The notes under the pieces are model-generated. The model saw nothing but the letters and a program-made list of their open reading frames with translations, made no database searches and was not told where the DNA came from. From Trematomus loennbergii (lineage: Eukaryota; Chordata; Actinopteri; Perciformes; Nototheniidae), in the NCBI GenBank assembly GCA_012861695.1, contig JAAOOA010000002.1, positions 19,196,303 through 19,260,302 of the forward strand: a stretch of 64,000 bases of DNA, written 5' to 3'. Shown piece by piece: positions 21,955 through 35,104 of this stretch; position 1 is the first letter of the stretch; the number at the start of each line of letters is the position of its first letter. The position numbers were made by a program, and so were the translations under genes.

Positions 21955-23137
21955 CAAATCATGCATACAGCAAGCAAGCACAACCTGGGTCTGGACATCA
22001 GGACGGCCGCCTACGTCAACGCCATCGAGAAGGTCTTCAAAGTCTACAACGAGGCAGGGCTTACCTTCACATAAATGGCCAATTCCGACCCTCAATTCCT
22101 CTCCCTGCCCTTACCCTCCTGCTATTGATCGCCCTCTCCTGCCTTCTTCCACCTCTAAACAGCCTTCAGAACATATCACTGTTTACCGCTGCTTTTTGGC
22201 TCTTCTACACACACACCTTGTGATCTTTGTGCTGCCATTATACTGTATCTGCATCTCTGTTTAAACATTGCCCTGTTCTGTTTTTTTTTCTGAGTTTATA
22301 TTAAGAAAAATCAGAGAGAGAGAGAGAAAGTGAAATGCTGATCCTCCTTCTGCCCTCATATATAAACGTTCATGATATTGTTGTATGGCAGCCATGTTCA
22401 GAGCGCCCATTTGTGATCACTTAGTGTAGGTGTGACCCTCAGATGACAGCACTACAGATGCCTTATTTCAGAGAGTTCGGCCCCTTAAAGTTAATTTCAA
22501 TTATAAGGGATAAACATTTAACTTAATATGAATAAATAAAAATAATAAGTGTATTACTCTAGGTTTGTTGTCTCACTCTTCAGGTGGAAAGATTAGTAGT
22601 CAAGTTGCCAAGATTAAGATTCCCAACCAGATTTTTTGTTATTTCATAGTTGGTGTTTTACTGTTCGAGATTTGACAGATGCTCATCTCCCCTTTTTTCC
22701 TGTTCTCCCGTCGCTTTGTCTCGTATTAAAAGCCGCTTCTTCCCGACTCCTCCGCTAGCCTAGACAGGGAGCAGGGAGGGCGAGGGGTTGCTGTGAGCGC
22801 CCATCCCCTGGTTGAATTCTCCTCAGTTGTAGTTGTCCAGGTCCTTGACAATGAAATTATTTTGGAGGAAATGACTTTATATTTTTGTTTTATTCATTTT
22901 TTTGGAAACCAATAAAATGTTCAGACAAAGACATTGTGTTGCATCAATTTATTTCCCATACTATACTGCCATAAGCCGGGTGGATTGGAGAAGGCATTAC
23001 AGGGGTGTGTGACTGAAAAGATCCTGCAAAAAGAAAAAACAACATAGTAAAGTAGGTCAAGAATATGAGAAAAGACAACACAGTATTGTCTTTTGAAAAG
23101 AGGTCATAATATTGTATGTTATATACTTTAAGAAGGA

Positions 23138-23970
23138 ATGATGTTAGTATGCAAATATAAAAATCTAGGTGTAGTCATGGACCCTGACCTGAGTTTCAAA
23201 AGTCACATTAAAACAGTTACTAAGTCAGCCTACTATCACCTTAAGAATATATCGAGGACTAAAAGAATAATGTCTCAGCAGGATTTGGAAAAACTTGCTT
23301 TTATCTTCAGTAGACTGGACTACTGTAATGGTGTCTTTACAGGTCTCACTAAAAAATCTATTAGAAAGTTGCAGCTAATTCAGAACGCTGCTGCTCGAGT
23401 CCTCACTAACACTAAGAAAGTGGATCACATCACACCTGTTCTGAAGTCTTAACACTGGCTTCCTGTGTGTCAAAGAATTGATTTCAAAATACTGCTGCTG
23501 GTTTATAAAGCATTGAATGGTTTAGGCCCAAAATACATGTCTGACCTACTGCTAAATTATGAACCATCCAGAACTCTCAGGTCTTCAGGGACTGGTCAGC
23601 TTTCTGTCCCTAGAGTCAGAACTAAACATGGAGAAGCAGCGTTCAATTATTATGCTCCAAATATCTGGAACAAACTCCCAGAAACCTGCCGGTCCGCTGC
23701 AACTCTTACTACTTTTAAATCCAGGCTGAAGACTTTTCTTTTTTCCGCTGCTTTTAATTGATATATTCATATCTTACACGGCACTGTAACTTTTATTGAT
23801 GTACCTTTGTTATTCATGTTTTTTATTATCTTTGCTTTTAAATGAGTGTTTTTAAATGTCATTTTTAAAATATGTTTCTTAATGCTCCTAATGTCTTTCA
23901 TTTTTACAAAGCACTTTGAATTGCCTTGTGTTGAAAGGTTTTATAAAAAACTTGCCTTGCCTTGCCTTTG
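23138..23970 (+). mobile_element. L2-like LINE 3' fragment, reverse transcriptase C-terminal part
   Basis: One frame over 23,138-23,761 (one internal TAA near 23,450) encodes the region downstream of the catalytic motifs in L2/CR1-type reverse transcriptases: an NLGVVMDPDLSF block, an RLDYCNGVFTGL block, NAAARVLT and the HWLPV..RIDFKILLLVYKALNG block. The 3' end has GCACTTTGAATTGCC and a TTGCC repeat tail. The 5' part is missing, the usual truncation of LINE insertions. The left border of the triplicated unit (23,559) lies inside this LINE. Confidence 0.85.
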
Positions 23971-26283
23971 ACATCATCATAGTATATAATGTCCCAAAAT
24001 ATGAAAGAAATCTTCATCAATCATCAGTATATGTCCAACAAAGTCATAGTATAGTATTTTAATTATAATATGAAAAAGGTCATAGTATAGTTTGTTTGAA
24101 ATTATGAAATATGTCAAAATATAGTATAGTTTGATGAATATAAGTAATATTTTATCATGTTTATCATGTCATAGTATATTATGTCGAAAAAGTCAAGAAA
24201 AAGGACAGTGTACAGTCTGTAGAAAATATGAAAAAGTCATAACATAGAACGCTGACAATTTCATTGTATAGTACGTCGAACATTATCATTTGAATTCACT
24301 TCTAGCCAGACGTTGACTTCAAAAATGTTAGTAACAGCATCAATTAAAATAACAACAATATAATTAGGAAACTGTTAACATAATATACAGATGTCAATTA
24401 TCATCATGTTAAATAAGTGAAATATCATAGATATGATAAATATTTATATCGTAAAAAGTAACTAAAAATGTTGAAAGTAATATTGCATTGTCCCTTTTTT
24501 TCTAATATGGTGCAGACCTCATTTTTTACATTAGCAGGATAGAAGTAAAAGCAGTGCTCTCTTTATTTAAACTGCAATAAAATATGTCACTTTCACCAAT
24601 GAATAATAGTGTTAAATAAATGTAACACAATATCAATGAAAATAATCGTGTTTATCATTTTGGCCAGATCTGTGGCTTTTAAAGCTTCTGAGTGGCGTAA
24701 TTTAGTTACAGCTGTTTTAATATTGTTATTCTTTTGCTTCTGGCGTTTATGCTATGCTAAGCTAACTGGGTCTCAACTCCATCTGCACATCACACAAAGA
24801 CATGACAGTCATATTGATTTTCATTTTTTAATTCTTGGTATGAAATCAAACAACAAACCAGTAAACTCAGCATGGGGGTCCACGGCTCAATTATTCTCTG
24901 TGGCCCTTTAGTGGTATAATCTGATCAAAATCAAAACACCCAATCTTCCACCTCTTCAAATAAATTCTTGACACAGTTGCTGGATTTCAACAAAACCTTT
25001 TAATTTCACTGGTACTGTTTATAAAATCAGCGAGTCTGCTTTGATGCCAACTTAAACATGGTGTGTGATTTGTGTTTGTGTATGCGAGTTGGGATTTGTG
25101 ATTGCGTGTTGTTTAAAGTGTGCTGTGTATGTGTTGGTACTGTGATGTTGCGTGTAATCTGTGAGTGTGAATGTCAGATTGCTTAATAAGGCAACATGCA
25201 GTCATCAGTTTCCATTGGCCTCAAAGTAAAAAACACAAACCTGCTCCAGACACAAACACACACACACTATGCTGGCTGACCCGGTTCTATATTAACGCAC
25301 ACACATATATTTATATAAACACACACATACAGTGCATACAGACACACACACCAAGGCTGGGCAGACAAGCAGTGAAAGGTGGCATCACACTGACTGAGAG
25401 GAATAGGGAATCCTCTGATTGGCTGAGACAGTTGATGGGCGGGAGCTCCCGAACAGCCAGGGTACAGACTTGTTAGTGTGAAATAAAAACGACCCTAAAA
25501 AACAACTACACATCCCAGAATTCAAGCTGTACATATAACTACACAAAAAGCGGATCCATGATAAACATTTAAAAAAAACGTTAATTCTGCTCTCTTTGCA
25601 GACTGACTGCCTCTTTGAATCATCATTTTTGTTATCACAGAACTAACACACTAAAGTCCACACGGTGAGGGTTTCTCCTGATGGCATGCAAACCAGTTTC
25701 ACAAAGACTAAAAAGCAACTACACGATAACAAGAGGATGTCAGTATCAGCTGCTCATATTTCCCCTTAAGCACTCTTACTTTGAAAACAACATCCCACAG
25801 ATTCTGAAGCTATATGTTTCATTGAGAGAAATGCTCAAGCCATGATGTTTGAACGGCCACCAAATGAATTTGCTCTAATTGTATTGTACAGCATTTTAAG
25901 CACTTTTTTTGTGCCACTGGTGAAAAAGGAGACCATGTCCTGAATTCCCATGAACCAATCAGAATTTCGGAATGAAAAACTGGTTTTCTTCTCACTTTAA
26001 ATTAGCTCATTGCTTGTTTTTGAGAAATTCCTTGAACATTTGAAGTTAAATTACTTGTGAAATAACTGCTCTTGTTTTCTCATGCATCACATGAACACAA
26101 TTCAGGTTTACGCTCTAACAGCTGAGAAAAATGAGCATTGTACAATGTCCTACAGTTTAAACCTGTTTGCCCAGTGTGTGTGTCTGCACTGGCATCTGCG
26201 GTATGTACTGTATGTGTGTATGCATGTGTACAATAAAGGTGTGTCTCTTTTGTTTGTGTGTTTGTGGGTGAGGTTACACCAAG

Positions 26284-28604
26284 GTTAAGATAAGATAAGA
26301 TAAGATAGAGCTTTATTGTCTCCCTTAGGAGAAATTTGTCTTGGGCATCGAGATAATAAACATAAAACATTCAGGTCAATCAGTCATAGATACAGAACAG
26401 AGATCACATATCACATGGCAAAGAAACAAACAAGAAACATACAGGTACAGCACTTTCCCTATTGCACTTTCCCTATTGCACATACATAAATCAAATATTG
26501 CACTTTCCCTATTGAATTCATACATAATCAAATATTGCACTTTTTCCTATTGCACCTATGCATAGTGTCCGTCAAATTGCACATATCCCTATTGTGTCCA
26601 TACCTATTTACACATAATGCACTTTCCCTATTTAACCTTCTCGATTGCACATACTACACTGTAAACATTTCACCTCCCAACAACTCCTAACACAGCATAA
26701 TCACAATTGTTTCTGACTGTTCAGCAGCTTGATTGACAGTGGAACAAAGGAAAACGTATACCTGTTCAATATCCAGTTTGGTAATCTATACCTTCTGCCA
26801 GCAACTCAAACTCTCTATACAGGATGTGTTTGGGGTCGCATGTGATTTTACGGCCTTGCTTTATCACCATCTCCTCAAATATCTCCTGAAGAGAGGATGG
26901 TGGAAGCATGCCAATTCTTTTTCCAGACCTTTTTATCAAGCTCTGGATTTGTGATTTAGATTTAACTGACAAGTTACCAAACCATGTTGTGATGCCATAT
27001 CGAATAATAGACTCAATTGCTGCCCTGTAGACATTAACATGATACATTTATCCACTCCATGAACCCTGAGCCTATGCAGAAAATGCAGGCGCTGGCTTAT
27101 CTTTGAGCATACCTGATCCATCTGATGGGCCCAGCCTAATTGAGCATCAAAATAAATCCCCAAATATTTAAAACGTGAAACCTGCTCAACTCCCTCCCTG
27201 TTGATAAGGACTGGGCTGTGATCACTGACTTGGGGTCAAAGATCATTTCCTTTGTTTTTTTAACATTTAACACCAGGTTGTGCGCCTCACACCACTTCAC
27301 GACCTCTTCAATCTCAAGTTTATAAATAGAAATGTCTGAGAAGTTACAGAAGTAAACAAAGGAGTCTAATTGAGGCGTTTCAGGCAGGAGGGGAGAGAAA
27401 ATCCCTTTGGAGGGAACTTTGGGAGTCTCTAGTCAGTAGACGAAGGCCCCGGCTCCACGGGAACGCATACGGCAAAACGCATAGGAGTAACGCAAACGCA
27501 AACGCCAAAAAGCTTCCGCCCACACGCAATATACACCGGATTGTGTCAAGCTACACGAGACAGCTCCGTTTACATCCAACCTGCTCCAAAAGCTGCAGTA
27601 CATATGCCGAACCTGTACGTGGCGCTGTAACTTCCTCCACAAAAAGCAGCAACTTCCTCCACAAAAGCAGCGAAGAAGAATGGTTGTCATGGCTGCACTT
27701 CTGTTTATTCTCCGCGGTGGGGCCGAGGGAACCGCCCAGAGTTTTTCGCCGGTCAACGTGTGTTAAAGTTTAAATCTTCATGCTTCCTCATGCAGCAGCT
27801 GATCCAGTAAGTAAACCCGACAGTAAAAATAAACATATTTATAACTAGTTTAGGTAGTTTGAGAGGTAATTAAAATAGCTAAGGGTGGTGATCTGACTTG
27901 AAGTGTGTGTTTTGCTCCCGCTGCATCACAGCCGGAGGAGCTGCGTGTCTCCGTCCTGTCAGATTAGACTTCACTCGCGTTTATGTCCATATCGAGATAA
28001 AGATAAATAATCTGAATTCAGTGTGCAGTGTACTTTTGCGGGGGTGAGCAGCAGAGGTGGGGAGAGGCGGGGCTATTGCGTCGTCATTATCAGAAACGGA
28101 TGACCGTATAGGCGACCACACGGCCCCGTTGGACCCCCCAGAGCGCTCCGTTCCCAGATCTATCCACCTTTGGACCCGTTGTCGTTTGCAGTGTCCGTTT
28201 CTACCGTTCCGTTACGGCGTCGTCTAGCTTAAAGGGCTATACGCAAGAGAAATATGCGGATTCAACCCGTTTTCGTTCCCGTGGAGCCTAGGCCTAAGTA
28301 TGGCTGTGTCATCAGAAAACTTTATAATGTGGTTGTGGGTGTGCTGACTCCTACACTCATTTGTGTAGAGTGTGAAGAGAAGAGGAGAGCTAACGCAACC
28401 TTGTGGTGCCCCTGTGCTTATGACCTGTGTGTCAGAGAGGGTCGAGTTTACTTTCACCTGCTGCTGTCTTTCAGTTAGGAAGGAGTGATACCATCTGATT
28501 AAGTAAGGATTCACATCCATCTGTTTGAGCTTTTTTAACATAATTTGGGGAAGAATAGCATTAAAAGCGGAGCTAAAGTCCATGAACATTAATCTAGCAT
28601 AAGC
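26284..28604 (-). mobile_element. L2-like LINE inserted in unit 1, interrupted by another element
   Basis: On the minus strand, 28,589-28,300 encodes reverse transcriptase palm motifs: MDFSSAFN, then STGAPQGCVSSPLLFTLYT, then FSDDTAIL containing the catalytic Asp pair. The protein resumes at about 27,360 with KWCEAHN-like and FKYLGIYFDAQLGW-like segments and runs to about 26,780 with small frame breaks. The 3' region has repeated TTGCACTTTCCCTATTG-type motifs and ends in TTATC repeats at 26,284-26,310. The 5' end is truncated. The gap at 27,437-28,299 is a separate transposon. Confidence 0.85.
27437..28299. mobile_element. Non-autonomous transposon nested in the LINE (~860 bp)
   Basis: Ends AAGGCCCCGGCTCCACGGGAACG and CGTTCCCGTGGAGCCTAGGCCT form imperfect inverted ends. 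Reverse transcriptase coding stops right after the Asp-Asp motif at one border and picks up shortly beyond the other. A partial relative lies at 2320-2552. No transposase frame. Target duplication not resolved. Confidence 0.7.
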
Positions 28605-28891
28605 TTGGACGACAGTAACACACAGGTGAGGTGAGGGTAAGACAGGCAGTGGAGGGAAATCAGAGAGGAGGAGACAGGGGGAGGTGAGGTGGCAGAGCGC
28701 TGCTGGGGGGAGGCATCACAGAGTTGCGAGGCAAAGGGGGAGATAGGGGCTGAGATACGGCATCCGCCCGTTTTAGTTGATTTTGGTTCTGTAAAGTCAC
28801 AAAAAAATGTGTTGAACATCTGGAGTCTGGTACATTGAGGCGAGGGGAGCGAGGGCCGCTGGAAAGCATGGGAGGGAGGTCCGGATGGCGA

Positions 28892-28906
28892 CTAGTAGGC
28901 CTACCC
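28892..28906 (-). pseudogene. Degenerate last sncg exon, unit 1
   Basis: Corresponds to the last coding exon at 51,451-51,459. An acceptor (TTCCTTTCAG) is still there, but the exon reads GGG TAG, with a small insertion in place of the Gly-Tyr-stop of the other copies. Confidence 0.75.
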
Positions 28907-29774
28907 CTGAAAGGAAGGAAGGAAGGAAGATCATATGGGGGAAGTAGTATTTACATCCGTAAAGGTGGCAATATAATAAAAAGAAAACAGGCCTTTACAG
29001 GTCAAAGGAGAATCAGTAAACAAGATCAGTATACTAGTCATGAGCTGTGGTGTGGTGAGAGTTTCTGCTATTGAACTCTTTAACATCTATCTGACAGCTG
29101 TACATATTTTTTAAAGCAGTGAGTTTATCTTATTTCCTCCTAAGTATTATTTCATTAAGTTAATTCAATCATCTTTATTTTTGTTTTTCTATTAAAAGCT
29201 GCACTTCATTAAACTCAAAAACGATAACAATATTCATTTGAATATGAAGAGCCCTCCTGAAAGCACTATAGCCCTTTAAAACAATGATCACCTTCATAGT
29301 TATAAAGACACAGTCAGTGCTTTCTGTCCAGACATGAATGGCTTACTAATATTATTAAAGTATTTGACTAGATGAAATCATAATTGTCATGATATGAGAC
29401 TTTTGTCAATGATCTATTATAAGTCTGACAATGTCCTGCGATGCTAAATCAGTGGATTACTCTTTTGGGTCTAAACTAATGAAGGTAACCCTCTCATCCT
29501 TTTACCATGTAGCAATACATTGCATTTAAAAGCCTCATCATTATTGTCCATGTACTAAATTGAGTATCAGCCATTAGATAAATTAAAGGAAGTAATTTAC
29601 AACATTGAAATACCTGAATAAGGAGAGTAAACATATTAAGTTACATTTAACATCTAAGAGGTATTTATATTCTTGCTGCACTTGGTCAAAAGTCTCACAC
29701 ATAATCTGAGTTGACTGAGCTGCTTTTATAATGATCTGCTTTAATCCCAGTTGCAACCAAACTTGTTTTCTTAC

Positions 29775-29814
29775 CTCTCCTCCTTCCCCACCCTGCTCCC
29801 TTCCCCATATTCTC
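29775..29814 (-). pseudogene. Degenerate sncg exon 4, unit 1
   Basis: Copy of the 42-nt exon at 52,234-52,275, shortened to 40 nt by two single-base deletions, which would shift the frame. Splice sites (TTGCAG and GTAAG) remain. Confidence 0.75.
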
Positions 29815-32800
29815 CTGCAAGACAACAAGGAGAAAAGCGAGAACAAGTTAGACAGAAAAAAGAGGTGGAGTGGTGAGCATGAAAGAATGAGGTGTTGGCA
29901 GGGTGGAGGGTCTCAAGCACCAATGGCAGTCAAGCTTTCACTTCCTCCAGCTCTGATGTAACAAAGCAGTTGAGAGCACAAAGACCACCTCGTATACAGG
30001 CTCCTCCTATCAGGGAAACACAGATGAAACAAAGACAAGACAAACAACAATGTTGAGAATAACAGCGACACAGAAAAACACAAAACACGAAGCATAACCA
30101 AAGCATTATAACAAAAAAGCACCACTCATAAAACTGAAACTATCGGTGAGACATGCAGGAAAAACACACAATTAGATGTAAAAGCCATCTAACATCTGAC
30201 AAGGTTTGACAACAAAACAGGAACAGAAGGAGGGCCATCAGGATTAATTGTCACAAATGGAACAAATATTTCATGGAACATTTTCAAAAGCTTTTACAAA
30301 ATACTTCAGCTTTTATGGATACATAACATTTTCAGACGGGGTTAAAAACAGTAAGGCATTGACAATTCTTTTACATCTCCCTGTTGTTATTTTTTGTGCT
30401 GAAAGGATTCAAAATCTTCATAATAAATGTATTATTTAAGTAGTTCTGGACTGATAAATTGATCTTTGCAGATATTTCGGTATCACTGTGTGTTGGCCGA
30501 TAAGTTTAAAAAGATCATACAATTCAGTAAAAGGCCACAACGGAGCTCCTTCTATACGGGCTATACAGTTTAGTCATGTCTCAAGAGGAAGTGCCAGATA
30601 TTCCCTGGTTTCAGCTTCTCCTATGTGAATGTTTGTTGAGTTGTTCTGCGCTATTTTATTGTTAACTGAATGTCTAAGGGTTTACAACTTTGTGGCTGAG
30701 ACAATGATCAATTTCAACACATGAAGTGCACCCTTATAAGTAAGAACAGAACCATCAAGCGATGTCTGTGCTCATTTAAGTTTAAGCACTGCTTTATTTG
30801 TTAGATTTCTTTGTTAGTAAGAGAAGACACTAGAAAAGAGATTCCTTTTACATGAACCATCCAGATCTCTCAGGTCTTCAGGGACTGGTCAGCTTTCTGT
30901 CCCCAGAGTCAGAACTAAACATGGAGAAGCAGCGTTCAGTTATTATGCTCCAAATATCTGGAACAAACTCCCAGAAACCTGCCGGTCCGCTGCAACTCTT
31001 ACTACTTTTAAATCCAGGCTGAAGACTTTCTTTTTTCCGCTGCTTTTAATTGATATATTCATATCTTAAACTGCACTGTAACTTGTATTCATGTACCTTT
31101 GTTATTCATGTTTTTTTTCTTTGCTTTTAAATGAGTGTTTTTAAATGCCATTTTAAAATATGTTTCTTAATGCTCCTAATGTCTTTCATTTTTGCAAAGC
31201 ACTTTGAATTGCCTTGTGTTGAAAGGTGCTATAAATAAACTTGCCTTGCCTTGCCTTTGACATCATCATAGTATATAATGTCCCAAAATATGAAAGAAAT
31301 CTTCATCAATCATCAGTATATGTCCAACAAAGTCATAGTATAGTATTTTAATTATAATATGAAAAAAGTCATAGTATAGTTTGTTTGAAATTATGAAATA
31401 TGTCAAAATATAGTATAGTTAGATGAATATAAGTAATATTTTATCATGTTTATCATGTCATAGTATATTATGTCGAAAAAGTCAAGAAAAAACAGTGTAC
31501 TGTAGAAAATGAAAAAAGTCATAATATAGAACGCTCAATTTCATTGTAAAGTACGTCGAAATTATCATTTGAATTCACTTCTAGCCAGACGTTGACTTAC
31601 ACTTTTTTTAGTAACTGTATAAATTAAAATAACAACAATATAATTAGGAAACTGTAAACATAATATACAGATGTCAATTATCAATATGTTAAATAAGTGA
31701 AATATCATAGATATGATAAATATTTTATCGTAAAAAGTAACTAAAATGTAGAAAGTAATATTGCATTGTCCCTTTTTTTCTAATATGGTGCAGACCTCAT
31801 TTTTTACATTAGCAGGATAGAAGTAAAAGCAGTGCTCTCTTTATTTAAACTGCAATAAAATATGTCACCTTCACCAATGAATAATAGTGTTAAATAAATG
31901 TAACACAATATCAATGAAAATAATCGTGTTTATCATTTTGGCCAGATCTGTGGCTTTTAAAGCTTCTGATTGGCGTAATTTAGTTACAGCTGTTTTAATA
32001 TTGTTATTCTTTTGCTTCTGGCGTTTATGCTATGCTAAGCTAACTGGGTCTCAACTCCATCTGCACATCACACAAAGACATGACAGTCATATTGATTTTC
32101 ATTTTTTAATTCTTGGTATGAAATCAAACAACGAACCAGTAAACTCAGCATGGGGGTCCACGGCTCAATTATTCTCTGTGGCCCTTTAGTGGTATAATCT
32201 GATCAAAATCAAAACACCCAATCTTCCACCTCTTCAAATAAATTCTTGACACAGTTGCTGGATTTCAACAAAACCTTTTTAATTTCACTGGTACTGTTTA
32301 TAAAATCAGCGAGTCTGCTTTGATGCCAACTTAAACATGGTGTGTGATTTGTGTTTGTGTATGCGAGTTGGGATTTGTGATTGCGTGTTGTTTAAAGTGT
32401 GCTGTGTATGTGTTGGTACTGTGATGTTGCGTGTAATCTGTGAGTGTGAATGTCAGATTGCTTAATAAGGCAACATGCAGTCATCAGTTTCCATTGGCCT
32501 CAAAGTAAAAACACACAAACCTGCTCCAGACACAAACACACACACACTATGCTGGCTGACCCGGTTCTATATTAACGCACACACAACATTTTTATATAAA
32601 CACACACATACAGTGCATACAGACACACACACCAAGGCTGGGCAGACAAGCAGTGAAAGGTGGCATCACACTGACTGAGAGGAATAGGGAATCCTCTGAT
32701 TGGCTGAGACAGTTGATGGGCGGGAGCTCCCGAACAGCCAGGGTACAGACTTGTTAGTGTGAAATAAAAACGACCCTAAAAAACAACTACACATCCCAGA

Positions 32801-34288
32801 ATTCAAGCTGTACATATAACTACACAAAAAGCGGATCCATGATAAACATTTAAAAAAAACGTTAATTCTGCTCTCTTTGCAGACTGACTGCCTCTTTGAA
32901 TCATCTTTTTGTTATCACAGAACTAACACACTAAAGTCCACACGGTGAGGGTTTCTCCTGATGGCATGCAAACCAGTTTCACAAAGACTAAAAAGCAACT
33001 ACACGATAACAAGAGGATGTCAGTATCAGCTGCTCATATTTCCCCTTAAGCAGCTCTTACTTTGAAAACAACATCCCACAGATTCTGAAGCTATATGTTT
33101 CATTGAGAGAAATGCTCAAGCCATGATGTTTGAACGGCCACCAAATGAATTTGCTCTAATTGTATTGTACAGCATTTTAAGCACTTTTTTTGTGCCACTG
33201 GTGAAAAAGGAGACCATGTCCTGAATTCCCATGAACCAATCAGAATTTCGGAATGAAAAACTGGTTTTCTTCTCACTTTAAATTAGCTCATTGCTTGTTT
33301 TTGAGAAATTCCTTGAACATTTGAAGTTAAATTACTTGTGAAATAACTGCTCTTGTTTTCTCATGCATCACATGAACACAATTCAGGTTTACGCTCTAAC
33401 AGCTGAGAAAAATGAGCATTGTGTATTGCTTCCTGGTTAAAACCCTGTTTCTAAACGTCGAGGCCAAACACACACTAAGCCATACGAAGCTACACGGAGC
33501 AGCTGCTACTCTACAGTTACAACACGAGACGTCATTCTACACAACTGTTCATGCAGTCTACTGTATCTAACTACTGCACACAAAACAGAATGATATCTGT
33601 CCTCAAAGAACGATTCCCTGCACACGCCTCTGGAGAGTTACTTTATACGCCAGCAGCTACACATGCACACACACATATAAGCTAACATGAACACACAGGC
33701 ACACAAACAGCGCATTACTCCCCCTCTTGTACCCTGCCTCAGTCCCTCAGTGAGTTATTGTTATTGTTGTGGACTGCAGAGGTTAAACTGTATCTACACA
33801 CCAGACAATGTCCTACAGTTTACACCTGTTTGCCCAGTGTGTGTGTGTGTCTGCGCTGGCATCTGCGGTATGTACTGTATGTGTGTGTTTCATGCATGTG
33901 TACATTAAAGGTGTGTCTCTTGTTTGTGTGTGTTTGTGGGTGAGGTTACTCTATTGGTTGGTATGCGTGGGAGCTGTAACACCAAGCTTCATATCAGGAC
34001 GACAGTAACACACAGGTGAGGCGAGGGTAAGACAGGCAGTGGAGGGAAAATCAGAGGGGAGGAGACGGGGTGAGGTGGCAGAGCGCTGCTGGGGGAGGCA
34101 TCACGGAGTGACGAGGCAGAGGGGGAGATAGTGTAGGGGCTGAGATGCGGCATCCGGAAGAGTCTGTTTTAGTTGATTTTGGTTCTGTAAAGTCACAAAA
34201 AAATATGTCGAACATCTGGAGTCTGGTACAGTGAGGCGAGGGGAGCGAGGGGCCGCTGGAGAGCATGGGAGGGAGGTCCGGATGGCGA

Positions 34289-34297
34289 CTAGTACCC
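34289..34297 (-). other. Intact duplicate of the last sncg coding exon, unit 2
   Basis: Same as 51,451-51,459: polypyrimidine acceptor CTTTCTTACAG, then GGG TAC TAG. The following 3' UTR copy down to about 34,000 is also closely similar. It could serve as an alternative terminal exon or be an unused duplicate. Confidence 0.75.
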
Positions 34298-35062
34298 CTG
34301 TAAGAAAGGAAGGAAGATCATATTAATGGGGGAAGTAGTATTGTGGTGTGGTGAGAGTTCTGCTATTGAACTCTTTCAATCTGATAGCTGTACATTTTTT
34401 AAAGCATTGAGTTTATCTTAATTTCCTCTTAAGTATTATTTCGTTAAGTTAATTCAATAATCTTTATTTTAGTTTTTCCATTAAAAGCTGCACTTCATTA
34501 AACTCAAAAACGATAACAAATATTCATTTGAATATGAAGAGCCCTCCTGAAAGCACTATAGCCCTTTAAAACAATGATCACCTTCATAGTTATAAAGACA
34601 CAGTCAGTGCTTTCTGTCCAGACATGAATGGCTTACTAATATTATTAAATATTTGACTAGTGAAATCATAATTGTCATGATATGAGACTTTTGTCAATTA
34701 TCTATTATAAGTCTGACAATGTCCTGCGATGCTAAATCAGTGGATTACTCTTTGGGTCTAAACTAATGAAGGTAACCCTCTCATCCTTTTACCATGTAGC
34801 AATACATTGCATTTAAAAGCCTCATCATTATTGTCCATGTACTAAATTGAGTATCAGCCATTAGATACATTAAAGGAAGTAATTTACAACATTGAAATAC
34901 CTGAATAAGGAGAGTAAACATATTAAGTTACATTTAACATCTGAGAGGTATTTATATTCTTGCTGCACTTGGTCAAAAGTCTCACACATCATTTGAGTTG
35001 ACTGAGCTGCTTTTATAAATGATCTGCTTTAATCCCAGCAGCAACCAAACTTGTTTTCTTAC

Positions 35063-35104
35063 CTCTCCTCCTTCCCCACCCTGCTCCCTTCCCCCATATT
35101 CTCC
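35063..35104 (-). other. Intact duplicate of sncg exon 4, unit 2
   Basis: A 42-nt exon identical in length, frame and splice sites (GTCTTGCAG and GTAAGAAA) to 52,234-52,275. It encodes GEYGGREQGGEGGE. Confidence 0.75.

Larger units (their letters stand above)
17151..22933 (+). pseudogene. glud1: Glutamate dehydrogenase 1 remnant, 3' exons only
   Basis: Mitochondrial glutamate dehydrogenase converts glutamate to 2-oxoglutarate. Only its C-terminal part is here: 17,151-17,213 (NGPTTPDADKTFLENN..., donor GTAAGC), 17,689-17,818 ([19 protein letters not shown]..., proper acceptor and donor), an exon present twice (18,958-19,048 and 20,538-20,629), a 30-bp piece of the next exon (20,751-20,780, IVHSGLAYTM then a stop) and the last exon (21,955-22,074, ending YNEAGLTFT, stop) with AATAAA at 22,911. 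Lesions: no upstream exons and non-homologous sequence before 17,151; two extra codons (IL) in KNLILNHV; no AG at the expected acceptor of either duplicated exon; a frameshift in one and a TAA in the other. Teleosts usually have more than one glud1 copy, so loss here could be tolerated. Confidence 0.85.
23559..30851 (+). repeat. Tandem unit 1
   Basis: First of three head-to-tail copies. It begins at ATGAACCATCC inside the L2-like LINE and ends GAGATTCCTTTTACAT, where unit 2 begins. It includes a run of imperfect ATAGTATAGT/GTCGAAAAAGTC repeats (23,960-24,290), CA-rich DNA near 25,250, and degenerate copies of the two terminal sncg exons. It lacks ~385 bp and ~750 bp present in the other units (33,421-33,806 and 35,278-36,028) and carries a LINE at 26,284-28,604. 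It is more diverged than units 2 and 3 are from each other. Confidence 0.9.

Noticed and set aside
23960..24290. Possible CRISPR-like or regular array (ATAGTATAGT repeats)
   Set aside because: Irregular, AT-rich imperfect repeats without constant spacers; the organism is a vertebrate.
24609..24911. 100-codon open frame repeated at 31,887 and 49,048
   Set aside because: Conserved only because the three units are recent copies. The older copy at 12,619 has it disrupted, and the sequence looks like a non-coding dispersed repeat.
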